A stretch of 64,000 nucleotides of DNA from Kibdelosporangium aridum (GTDB taxonomy: Bacteria; Actinomycetota; Actinomycetes; Mycobacteriales; Pseudonocardiaceae). The notes under the pieces were generated by a model. That model searched no databases. It worked only from the letters and a program-made list of their open reading frames with translations, and was not told the DNA's origin. Location of the stretch: NCBI RefSeq assembly GCF_900176515.1, contig NZ_FWXV01000001.1:992001-1056000 (forward strand). The letters are read 5' to 3'. The translations under genes were made by a program, and so were the position numbers. The first letter of the stretch is position 1. Each line of letters opens with the position of its first letter. Of this stretch, positions 17,531-24,760 are shown piece by piece.

Positions 17531-18520
17531 ATGACTGCCACTCTGCGTCATCCGGAGACGGACTCGGCGCCGGCCCTCGCACGGGGGCTGGGCCGGGTCC
17601 GTTCCCGCCGCCGATGGGTCCTGGTCGGGTTCCTCGGTCCCGCGGCGGTCGGTTTCCTGATCTTCTTCGGCTATCCGCTGATCGCGACGGTGTACTTCTC
17701 GTTCACCCGGTACGACCTGATCAACGCTCCACAGTGGATCGGGTTCGACAACTACATCCGGATGTTCACCACCGAGCCGTTGGTCGGCACCGCCGCGTAC
17801 AACACGTTGTGGCTGGTGATCGTGTTGACGGTGTGCCGGGTGATCTTCGCGCTCGGGGTGGCGTCGGTGATCTCCCGGCTCAAGCGCGGGCTCGGGCTGA
17901 TCAGGACGTTGTGCTACCTGCCTGCGCTCGCCCCGCCCGCCGCGGCCACGCTGGTGTTCGTGTTCGTGTTCAACCCGGAATTCGGCCCGGTGAACAGGTT
18001 CCTGCGCTGGATCGGCGTCGAAGGCCCGCTGTGGTTCAGCGACCCGGCGTTGTCCAAGCCGTCGCTGACCCTGTTGGTGCTGTGGGGATCCGGCGAGCTG
18101 ATGATCATCATCCTGGCCGCGTTGCTCGACGTGCCACAGGAACAGTACGAGTCGGCCTCCTTGGACGGTGCCGGTCCGGTCCGCCGGTTCTGGCACATCA
18201 CGCTGCCGAACATCTCGCCGGTGCTGCTGTTCGGCATCGTCAACTCGATGATCTTCGCGCTGCAGTTCTTCACACAGGCCGTGGTCGCCGCGTCCGCCGC
18301 GTCCAACCAGTCCGATGTGGCCGGTGCGACGCAGTACATCGGCGCACCACAGAACACCACACTGACTTATCCGATCTGGTTGTACGTCCAGGGTTTCCGG
18401 TACGCGAACATGGGTTACGCCGCGGCGATGGCAGTGCTGTTGTTCATCGTGTCCGCCGCGTTCACGGTGATCCTGGTCAGGCAGTTGCGCAAGGCCTCAC
18501 ACGTTGAGGAGGCAGCATGA
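17531..18520 (+). CDS. ABC sugar permease, MalF type
   Basis: 329 residues with six membrane segments. The EAA loop that contacts the ATPase is present (EQYESASLDGAGPVRRFWHI). It starts 7 nt after the binding-protein gene and overlaps the second permease by ATGA at 18517-18520. No ATPase gene is in the operon, which is normal for CUT1 systems in actinobacteria served by a shared MsiK-type ATPase. Confidence 0.9.
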   Translation: MTATLRHPETDSAPALARGLGRVRSRRRWVLVGFLGPAAVGFLIFFGYPLIATVYFSFTRYDLINAPQWIGFDNYIRMFTTEPLVGTAAYNTLWLVIVLTVCRVIFALGVASVISRLKRGLGLIRTLCYLPALAPPAAATLVFVFVFNPEFGPVNRFLRWIGVEGPLWFSDPALSKPSLTLLVLWGSGELMIIILAALLDVPQEQYESASLDGAGPVRRFWHITLPNISPVLLFGIVNSMIFALQFFTQAVVAASAASNQSDVAGATQYIGAPQNTTLTYPIWLYVQGFRYANMGYAAAMAVLLFIVSAAFTVILVRQLRKASHVEEAA

Positions 18521-19404
18521 CCGTGACACTGGACCGGCCACGCACCGGTGGGTCGCCAGTCATCCAGCGGCGCAAGCAATCCTGGCGGAGCACGCTCTAC
18601 TGGATCGCCACGCACAGCCTGGGACTGGCGCTGGGCATCATGTTCACGCTGCCGGTGATCCTGGTGCTGCTGACCTCGTTCATGGCCAGCGACCAGGCGA
18701 TGACCTCCAGCTTCTGGCCGGAGTCCTGGCATTTCGAGAACTTCGCCGAGGTGTTCGAACGGGCACCGATGCTGACGTACATGATCAACAGCTTGCTGTA
18801 CTCGCTGTTGGCCACGCTCGGCATCCTGGTCTCGGCCGTGCCCGCGGCCTACGCGCTGGCCAAGCTGAAGTGGCGCGGGCAGACGTGGGCGTTCATGTTG
18901 GTGGTCGTCGCGATGATGCTGCCGCCACAGGTGACTGTCGTGCCGCTGTTCGACCTCTGGGTGCGGATGGGCCTGACCGGTACGCTCGCACCGCTGATCG
19001 TGCCGTACTTCCTGTTCGACGCGTTCAGCATCTTCCTGCTGCGCCAGTTCTTCCTGACCATCCCGAAGGACTACCTGGACGCGGCGAGGATCGACGGCTG
19101 CTCGGAGTTCCGGGTGCTGACCAGAGTGGTCGTGCCGATGGCGAAGCCGGGCATCGCCGCGGCGGCGATGTTCTGTTTCCTGTTCACCTGGAACGACTAC
19201 TTCGGACCGCTGTTGTACACCGCGGAGAACCGCGACAGCTGGACGCTGTCGTTGGCCATCGCGTCCTTCCGGGGGATGCACCACGTGGAATGGAACCTCA
19301 CGATGGCCGCGACCGTTCTGACCATGGCGCCGGCGATCGTGCTGTTCGTGTTCGCGCAGAAGTCGTTCGTCAAGGGGATCACGTTCACGGGAGTGAAGGG
19401 TTAG
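18517..19404 (+). CDS. ABC sugar permease, MalG type
   Basis: 295 residues, six membrane segments, EAA loop KDYLDAARIDGCSEFRVLTR near residue 195. It partners the MalF-type permease, with which it overlaps by four bases, so the two are translationally coupled. The GH4 gene starts 6 nt after its stop. Confidence 0.9.
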   Translation: MTVTLDRPRTGGSPVIQRRKQSWRSTLYWIATHSLGLALGIMFTLPVILVLLTSFMASDQAMTSSFWPESWHFENFAEVFERAPMLTYMINSLLYSLLATLGILVSAVPAAYALAKLKWRGQTWAFMLVVVAMMLPPQVTVVPLFDLWVRMGLTGTLAPLIVPYFLFDAFSIFLLRQFFLTIPKDYLDAARIDGCSEFRVLTRVVVPMAKPGIAAAAMFCFLFTWNDYFGPLLYTAENRDSWTLSLAIASFRGMHHVEWNLTMAATVLTMAPAIVLFVFAQKSFVKGITFTGVKG

Positions 19405-19410
19405 AGGGCG

Positions 19411-20688
19411 ATGAGACTGACCGTTGTGGGTGGCGGGTCCACTTACACGCCGGAGCTGGTCGACGGCATAGCCGGACGGCGAGCGAGTCTGGACGTCGAC
19501 GAGATCGTGCTCGTCGACCCGGACACCCACCGGTTGCGGATCGTCGGTGACTTCTGCCAGCGACTGCTCCAGCACGCCGGGCACCCGGCGAAGGTGCTGA
19601 CCACCTCCAGTCTTGAGCAGGGCGCCGAAGGTGCTTCGGCGGTGCTGTTGCAGCTGCGGGTCGGCGGGCAGAAGGCCAGGCGGTCCGACGAGACCTTTCC
19701 GCATGCCTGTGGGTGTATCGGTCAAGAGACAACCGGGGCGGGCGGGCTTGCCAAGGCGCTGCGCACCGTCCCGGTTGTGCTCGACATAGCCGAACGTGTC
19801 CGCCGGGTCGCAGGCGACGACACGTGGATCGTCAACTTCACCAACCCGGTCGGCATTGTCACCAGGGCACTGCTGCAGGCCGGGCACCGCGCTGTCGGGC
19901 TGTGCAACGTGGCGATCGGGCTGCAGCGCAAGTTCGCCAGACTGTTCGATGTGGACATCGACGCGGTCCGGCTCGACCACATCGGGCTGAACCACCTCAC
20001 GTGGGAGCGCGGCGTCCATGTGTCCACACCGGACGGCTGGGTCGACCGGCTGCCCGACCTGCTCGGCGAGTTCGGCGACGAGGTCGCCGCCGAACTCGGC
20101 GCGCCGGTCGACTGGATGCGCCGGATGAACGCGATCCCGTCCTACTACCTGAAGTACTACTACGCGCACGACGAAGTCCTGGCCGACCAGCTGGAGAGCC
20201 CGCCTCGGGCTGACGTCGTCATCGAGGTGGAGAACGAGTTGCTGAAGCTGTACGCCGATCCGGGGGTGGTGACCAAGCCGGAGAGCTTGGCCAAGCGCGG
20301 CGGTGCCTTCTACTCCGAGGCGGCCGTGCAGCTCGTGCACGCGCTGACCGGCGGCGGGCAGCCAGAGGAACACGTGGTGAACGTCCGCAACAACGGCGCC
20401 ATGCCGTTCCTGCCGGACGACGCCGTGATCGAAGTTCCGGCCACTGTGGACGGTGAAGGTGCCGTGCCGTTGCCGATCAAGCCGGTCGAACCCCGGTTCT
20501 CCGGCCTGATCTCCCATGTGACGGCCTACGAGTACCTGGCGCTGGAAGCGGCGCTGCACGGCGGCCGCGACCGGGTCGCCGACGCGTTGCTGGCGCATCC
20601 GTTGATCGGTCAGTACAAGTTCGCCGACCGGCTGGCCGACGACTTGATCGCCGCCAACCGCGCTGATCTGCCGTGGGCCAACGCATGA
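19411..20688 (+). CDS. Glycoside hydrolase family 4 (6-phospho-beta-glucosidase-like)
   Basis: 425 residues. The NAD-binding motif VVGGGSTYTPELVDG opens the protein. FTNPVGIVT and the metal-coordinating C165 (GLCNVAIG) and H195 (GLNHLTWE) match GH4, which cleaves glycosides by NAD+- and Mn2+-dependent oxidation and elimination. Most GH4 beta-glucosidases act on 6-phospho-glycosides. Here import is by ABC transport, not PTS, so a kinase, probably the downstream one, may supply the phosphate. The stop overlaps a micro-ORF start (ATGA, 20685-20688). Confidence 0.87.
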   Translation: MRLTVVGGGSTYTPELVDGIAGRRASLDVDEIVLVDPDTHRLRIVGDFCQRLLQHAGHPAKVLTTSSLEQGAEGASAVLLQLRVGGQKARRSDETFPHACGCIGQETTGAGGLAKALRTVPVVLDIAERVRRVAGDDTWIVNFTNPVGIVTRALLQAGHRAVGLCNVAIGLQRKFARLFDVDIDAVRLDHIGLNHLTWERGVHVSTPDGWVDRLPDLLGEFGDEVAAELGAPVDWMRRMNAIPSYYLKYYYAHDEVLADQLESPPRADVVIEVENELLKLYADPGVVTKPESLAKRGGAFYSEAAVQLVHALTGGGQPEEHVVNVRNNGAMPFLPDDAVIEVPATVDGEGAVPLPIKPVEPRFSGLISHVTAYEYLALEAALHGGRDRVADALLAHPLIGQYKFADRLADDLIAANRADLPWANA

Positions 20689-20768
20689 GCGAGCTTGCGA
20701 GTGAATCATTCAACACAGTGCGCCGGCGGTCATGCTGCATGAGCAACCACAGTGAGGAGAAGGCATGA
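20685..20768 (+). CDS. 27-residue MSELASES micro-ORF bridging two genes
   Basis: ATG AGC GAG CTT encodes MSELASESFNTVRRRSCC and continues to residue 27. Its start overlaps the GH4 stop (ATGA) and its stop overlaps the kinase start (ATGA at 20765-20768), so ribosomes could pass through all three frames. A second ORF with the same first eight residues sits at 24680-24760 in the same arrangement. The two DNA segments differ in the shared stretch by one synonymous Ser codon (AGT/AGC). It may be a peptide, a coupling device, or a dispersed repeat that happens to be open. No function is known to me. Confidence 0.45.
   Translation: MSELASESFNTVRRRSCCMSNHSEEKA
20686..20709 (+). repeat. Dispersed repeat, copy 1 (starts TGAGCGAGCTTGCGAG)
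   Basis: A 24-nt segment at the GH4 stop is repeated at 24681-24704 with one mismatch. Weaker similarity continues for about 25 nt (ACAG-x-CGCCGGCGGTCATG versus ACAG-CCGCGGCGTCATG). Both copies begin exactly at a stop codon. Confidence 0.75.
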
Positions 20769-21850
20769 CCGCCCCGGAGGCTGTGGTCGTAGCGATCGAT
20801 GGCGGCGGCAGCAAAACCGACGTCATGCTGGTGGACGCGTCGGGCGCGATCCTCGGCCGGACCCGAGGGCCCGGCGCGTCACCGCAGACCGTCGGCATGG
20901 AAAAGGGCCTCGGTGTCTTCGAGCAGCTGGTGATCGAAGTGGTCGAGCAGGCGGGCCTGCCTGCCACTCGGCCTTACGGCACGCACCTCGCGGCCTACCT
21001 CGCCGGTGCGGACCTGCCGAGCGAGGAGGAAGAGCTGTCGAGGGAGTTGACCGCACGCGGCTGGGCGCAGTCCACTGTGGTCGGTAACGACACGTTCGCC
21101 ATGCTGCGCGCGGGAACCACGGACGGCGTCGGTGTCGCGGTGGTCTGTGGCGCGGGCATCAACTGCGTCGGCGTCGCCGAAGACGGGCGCGTGCACCGGT
21201 TTCCGGCTCTCGGCAAGATCTCCGGTGACTGGGGCGGCGGATTCCAGCTCGGTTCCGAGGCGCTGTGGTGGGCCGTGCGCGCGGCGGACGGCCGTGGCCC
21301 GAAGACCGAGCTGCTTCCCGCGGTCGTGAACCACTTCGGCGCCAAGGACGTCTTCGAAGTGGTGGAACGACTGCATTTCAACAGCCTGCCGCGGGCGGTG
21401 ATCCACGAGTTGTCCCCGGTGCTGTTCCAGGTCGCCGCGGCCGGTGACGAGGTCGCCGCCGGCGTGGTCAAGCAGTTGACCGATGAGGTCAGCTGTCTGG
21501 TGGCCACCACCCTGCGCAAACTCGGTATGACCGAGGAGGCGCCGGTGATCGTTCTTGGCGGTGGAGTGATGACGGGCGCTTCACGCGATGTCATCGATGT
21601 CATCGAGCGCCAATGCGTCGAGGTCGCGCCTCGTGCCGAGGTCAGGGTGGTGGACATCGCCCCCGTCGTCGGCGCGGCGTTGCTCGGTCTCGACGCGATC
21701 GGTGCGTCAGCCACCGCCAAGTCGCGGCTGCGGATGAGCTCAGTGCCGGCCAGCGTGGTCGGAGAGAACCCGGACAGCCTCGTCAATGGCCGCGCACCGA
21801 GCGAGCCGGACAGCGTTGGCGAGCGGGCGGAGGGCCTCGGAGCGTCGTAG
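20765..21850 (+). CDS. BadF/BadG-family kinase, N-acetylglucosamine kinase-like
   Basis: 361 residues. The ASKHA phosphate-binding motif AIDGGGSKTDVMLVD, the catalytic region VVGNDTFAMLRAG and the second phosphate motif VVCGAGINCVG are present. Such enzymes phosphorylate N-acetylglucosamine or related sugars at C6. In this operon it probably phosphorylates the imported sugar or the glycosidase product. The last 35 or so residues (after KSRLR) look unlike the family and overlap the convergent gene by 111 nt, so the native stop may have been lost. An AGGAGAAGG ribosome site lies inside the micro-ORF. Confidence 0.82.
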   Translation: MTAPEAVVVAIDGGGSKTDVMLVDASGAILGRTRGPGASPQTVGMEKGLGVFEQLVIEVVEQAGLPATRPYGTHLAAYLAGADLPSEEEELSRELTARGWAQSTVVGNDTFAMLRAGTTDGVGVAVVCGAGINCVGVAEDGRVHRFPALGKISGDWGGGFQLGSEALWWAVRAADGRGPKTELLPAVVNHFGAKDVFEVVERLHFNSLPRAVIHELSPVLFQVAAAGDEVAAGVVKQLTDEVSCLVATTLRKLGMTEEAPVIVLGGGVMTGASRDVIDVIERQCVEVAPRAEVRVVDIAPVVGAALLGLDAIGASATAKSRLRMSSVPASVVGENPDSLVNGRAPSEPDSVGERAEGLGAS

Positions 21851-22534
21851 CGCGGCGGAGGACGACAACGCACCGCCGGGGTCGTCCTCCGCAGCCACCT
21901 CGAGGATCGCGGAGACCTCGGCGGCGCGCTGCAGCACCCGCAACGTCTTCTGCGGCATACCAATCGGCCATCGGGCCCGCGCGCTGACCGCGACGCGTTC
22001 CTTGATCTCGTGCCGCACACCGGGCCGGTTGCTCGTCAGGTCCAGCGACGCCAGCGTGCCCGCGGCCTCACGCATCGCGGTCGACAGGTTGTGATCGGCC
22101 TCGCCCAACGGTGTGTGCTCGGCGGGAGTGGGCGTCGGCAGGTCGAACACCGTCCACCGGATGACGCCGTCGGCCACATTCTCCGGGACGATCCCGACAC
22201 CGGCGTCCGGCACCACAACCGCCTGACCGGCTTGCACGGCCGCGCTGGCCAGCCTGGTCGATCCGCCAAGCCGACGTACGTCGCCCGGCACCGGGATGAC
22301 CAGGTGAGCGGTCGTGGCGCCCGCCTTCCGCAGTGCGGCGAGCAGTGCGGCCAGCTGTCCGGCGCGCTCGTCTCTGGCAGGCAACTCCAACGCTGTGGCG
22401 GTTCCTTCGTCGTCCGCGACCACCTCATGCATCTCAGCCCAGACAGCGAGTGCGTCGAGCGCGTCGTCGGGCGCTGCGGCTCCGTGCAACCAGGCGGAGC
22501 CCCACACAGCGAACGTGGCACTTGGAAATGGCAC
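21740..22534 (-). CDS. Conserved-type hypothetical protein
   Basis: 264 residues, Ala/Leu-rich, no signal peptide or membrane segment, not assigned to a family. Codon bias supports coding (starts MPFPSATFAVWGSAW, ends LSDHAGRH). The GTG at 22534 lies 6 nt after a TACGCT box on the minus strand, consistent with a leaderless mRNA. Its 3' 111 nt overlap the kinase gene on the other strand. It is divergent from the TetR gene; the 78-nt gap holds the regulator's promoter and palindrome, so TetR may control both. Confidence 0.6.
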   Translation of the reverse strand: MPFPSATFAVWGSAWLHGAAAPDDALDALAVWAEMHEVVADDEGTATALELPARDERAGQLAALLAALRKAGATTAHLVIPVPGDVRRLGGSTRLASAAVQAGQAVVVPDAGVGIVPENVADGVIRWTVFDLPTPTPAEHTPLGEADHNLSTAMREAAGTLASLDLTSNRPGVRHEIKERVAVSARARWPIGMPQKTLRVLQRAAEVSAILEVAAEDDPGGALSSSAALRRSEALRPLANAVRLARCAAIDEAVRVLSDHAGRH

Positions 22535-22576
22535 GCCGGAAGCGTACTGCCCGCTGATTCACTCGAACGCAGCAGG

Positions 22577-22597
22577 TAAAATGGACCACCGAGTCCA
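22577..22597 (+). promoter_or_regulatory. Promoter -10 box and palindromic TetR operator
   Basis: CTGATT (22554-22559), a 17-nt spacer and TAAAAT (22577-22582) resemble a promoter. The inverted repeat TGGAC-CACCGA-GTCCA (22582-22597) begins in the -10 box and covers the start site, a typical place for autorepression by the TetR protein encoded from 22613. Confidence 0.5.
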
Positions 22598-22612
22598 AAT
22601 GCGGAGGGCGTT

Positions 22613-23275
22613 GTGTCCACTACCAAGGCGTTGACCCCGAAAGGCGCCGCGACCCGCCAGCGGATCATCGAGGGCACCTCAGCCGAGGTCCGCGAGCGCG
22701 GCGCCGCGGCAACGACACTTGACGACGTCTGTGCTCGCACATCGACCAGCAAGAGCCAGATCTTCCACTACTTTCCAGGTGGGAAAGAGGAACTGCTGCT
22801 CGCGGTGGCCGCGTACGAGGCCGACCGTGTGCTGTTCGACCAGGAGCCGTACCTGAGCTCCCTGACCTCGTGGGATGCCTGGCAAGGCTGGCGTGACCAG
22901 GTGGTCCGGCGTTACCGCAAGCTTGGCGTGCACTGCCCGCTCGGCGTGTTGATCACCGAACTCGGCCGCAAGACCCCGGCGGCGCAGGCGTTGACGGGGC
23001 AGCTGCTCGAACAGTGGCAGGGCCGGTTGCGTGCCGGTGTGACGGCGATGCAGGAGATCGGGGAGATCTCGCCGGAGCTGGACGCCGACCAGATCGCTGC
23101 GTCGCTGATGGCGACAGTGCAGGGTGGCGTGGTGTTGTTGTTGTCCACCGGGAAGAGCGACCACCTCGAAGCGGCATTGGATACATCACTGGCGCTGCTG
23201 CGGGCGACCGCCGCGCCGGCCAAGCCGCGCGACCCGGAGCTACTCCACGTTGGCGCATCCGAAGATCCGACGTAG
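22613..23275 (+). CDS. TetR-family regulator (LmrA/YxaF-like)
   Basis: 220 residues from a GTG preceded by GGAGG. The N-terminal helix-turn-helix (about 12-58, TLDDVCARTSTSKSQIFHYFPGGKEELL) is clear. The C-terminal ligand domain has HCPLGVLITELGRK, typical of the LmrA/YxaF branch. It stops 10 nt before the AAA ATPase gene and likely regulates the downstream module as well as itself. Confidence 0.87.
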   Translation: MSTTKALTPKGAATRQRIIEGTSAEVRERGAAATTLDDVCARTSTSKSQIFHYFPGGKEELLLAVAAYEADRVLFDQEPYLSSLTSWDAWQGWRDQVVRRYRKLGVHCPLGVLITELGRKTPAAQALTGQLLEQWQGRLRAGVTAMQEIGEISPELDADQIAASLMATVQGGVVLLLSTGKSDHLEAALDTSLALLRATAAPAKPRDPELLHVGASEDPT

Positions 23276-23285
23276 CGTCAATGAG

Positions 23286-24683
23286 GTGAATCGTGGAAAT
23301 CTGCCACGCACTGTCGGCGAGCTGAAGGCCGCCGGCCATCAGCAGCGTGGCGTGAAAGCCGAGATCAGGGACAACTTGCTGGCCATCCTGCGGGCCGGCG
23401 GGAACCCCTGGCCGGGAATTGTCGGGTTTGACCGGACTGTCCTGCCGCAGCTGGAGCGTGCGCTGCTGGCCGGACATGACATCGTGTTGCTGGGTGAGCG
23501 CGGCCAGGGTAAAACCCGCCTCCTGCGGACACTCGTCGGCCTGCTGGACGAGTGGACGCCCGTGATCGACGGCTCGGAACTGGGTGAGCACCCGTACAAG
23601 CCGATCACCGCCGAGTCCAAGCGCAGGGCCGCTGAGCTTGGCGATGATTTGCCAGTCTCGTGGCGCCACCGCTCCGAGCGGTACGCCGAGAAGCTGGCCA
23701 CGCCGGACACGTCCGTCGGTGACCTGATCGGTGACGTGGACCCGGTGAAGGTCGCCCAAGGCCGCAGCCTCGGCGACCCCGAGACCATCCACTTCGGACT
23801 CGTGCCCCGGTCGCACCGCGGCATCATCGCGGTCAACGAGCTGCCGGACCTGGCCGAGCGGATCCAGGTGGGTCTGCTGAACGTGATGGAAGAGCGGGAC
23901 ATCCAGATCCGCGGCTACACCATGCGGCTGCCACTGGACGTCTTGCTCGTGGCCACAGCCAACCCCGAGGACTACACCAACCGCGGCCGCATCATCACGC
24001 CGTTGAAGGACCGGTTCGGCGCGGAAGTGCGCACGCACTACCCCCTCGATGTGGACGACGAGATCGACCTGGTCCGGCAGGAATCCAACCTCGTGGCCGA
24101 GGTGCCGGACTCGCTGATCGAGGTCGTTGCCCGGTTTGTCCGTAACCTCCGCGAATCTGGGGCCATTGACCAGCGTTCAGGCGTGTCGGCCCGGTTCGCC
24201 GTGGCGGCTGCGGAGACCCTGGCAGCGGCCGCATTGCGGCGGGCGGCGTTGACCAGCGAGGACGACCCGGTGGCCCGGCCGATCGATCTCGACGCGATCC
24301 CCGACGTCCTACGGGGCAAGCTGGAGTTCGAGGCCGGTGAGGAAGGCCGGGAGACCGAGCACCTGACGCACCTGCTGCGGATGGCGACTGCCGAGACGGC
24401 TCGGTATGCGTTCGCTGGGCTTGACCTGAGCCCAGTGGAGGACGCGATCGGCGAGGGCCGGATTGTCACGACAGGCGAGCGTGTTCCGGCTTCCGACGTG
24501 TTGAACGCGTTGCCGGAGTTGCCTGTGCTGCACGAAGTCGCCGAACGCCTTGGCGTCAAGCCGACGGACTCCGCAGGCCGCATCGCCTCGGCGGTCGAGT
24601 TGGCGCTGGAGGCGTTGTATCTGTCGCGCAGGCTCGCGAAGGACGCTGACGCCGAAGACGGCACGGCGGTGTACGGGATATGA
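23286..24683 (+). CDS. MoxR/Mg-chelatase ChlI-like AAA+ ATPase
   Basis: 465 residues from the GTG at 23286; the frame is open upstream but that part overlaps tetR. Walker A at about 70-77 (GERGQGKT), a Walker B-type segment (GIIAVNELPDL), sensor 1 (ATANPED) and the arginine-finger region (PLKDRFGAEV) mark a MoxR/ChlI-type AAA+ ATPase. Homologous pairs such as M. tuberculosis Rv0958-Rv0959 join an ATPase and a VWA protein, presumably to remodel or load metal into a target. The target is unknown. The stop overlaps a micro-ORF start by ATGA. Confidence 0.86.
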   Translation: MNRGNLPRTVGELKAAGHQQRGVKAEIRDNLLAILRAGGNPWPGIVGFDRTVLPQLERALLAGHDIVLLGERGQGKTRLLRTLVGLLDEWTPVIDGSELGEHPYKPITAESKRRAAELGDDLPVSWRHRSERYAEKLATPDTSVGDLIGDVDPVKVAQGRSLGDPETIHFGLVPRSHRGIIAVNELPDLAERIQVGLLNVMEERDIQIRGYTMRLPLDVLLVATANPEDYTNRGRIITPLKDRFGAEVRTHYPLDVDDEIDLVRQESNLVAEVPDSLIEVVARFVRNLRESGAIDQRSGVSARFAVAAAETLAAAALRRAALTSEDDPVARPIDLDAIPDVLRGKLEFEAGEEGRETEHLTHLLRMATAETARYAFAGLDLSPVEDAIGEGRIVTTGERVPASDVLNALPELPVLHEVAERLGVKPTDSAGRIASAVELALEALYLSRRLAKDADAEDGTAVYGI

Positions 24684-24760
24684 GCGAGCTTGCGAGCGAA
24701 TCATCGATACAGCCGCGGCGTCATGGCGCGCGAAGTGACCACGACGGGAAGCAGCCATGA
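24680..24760 (+). CDS. 26-residue MSELASES micro-ORF bridging two genes
   Basis: Encodes MSELASESSIQPRRHGA and continues to residue 26. It overlaps the ATPase stop (24680-24683) and the VWA start (24757-24760) by ATGA on each side, the same layout as the ORF at 20685-20768. The VWA gene has only a weak ribosome site (GGGAAG), so reading through this ORF may be how it is translated. The two ORFs diverge after residue 8 but keep an RR pair. Confidence 0.45.
   Translation: MSELASESSIQPRRHGARSDHDGKQP
24681..24704 (+). repeat. Dispersed repeat, copy 2 (starts TGAGCGAGCTTGCGAG)
   Basis: Matches 20686-20709 at 23 of 24 positions and also begins at a stop codon. The copies sit in different operons about 4 kb apart. 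Confidence 0.75.

Noticed and set aside
18415-20709. A 764-codon open frame on the minus strand
   Set aside because: It is fully antisense to the permease and GH4 genes, lacks domains and has the His/Arg/Gln-rich composition of a GC-frame shadow.
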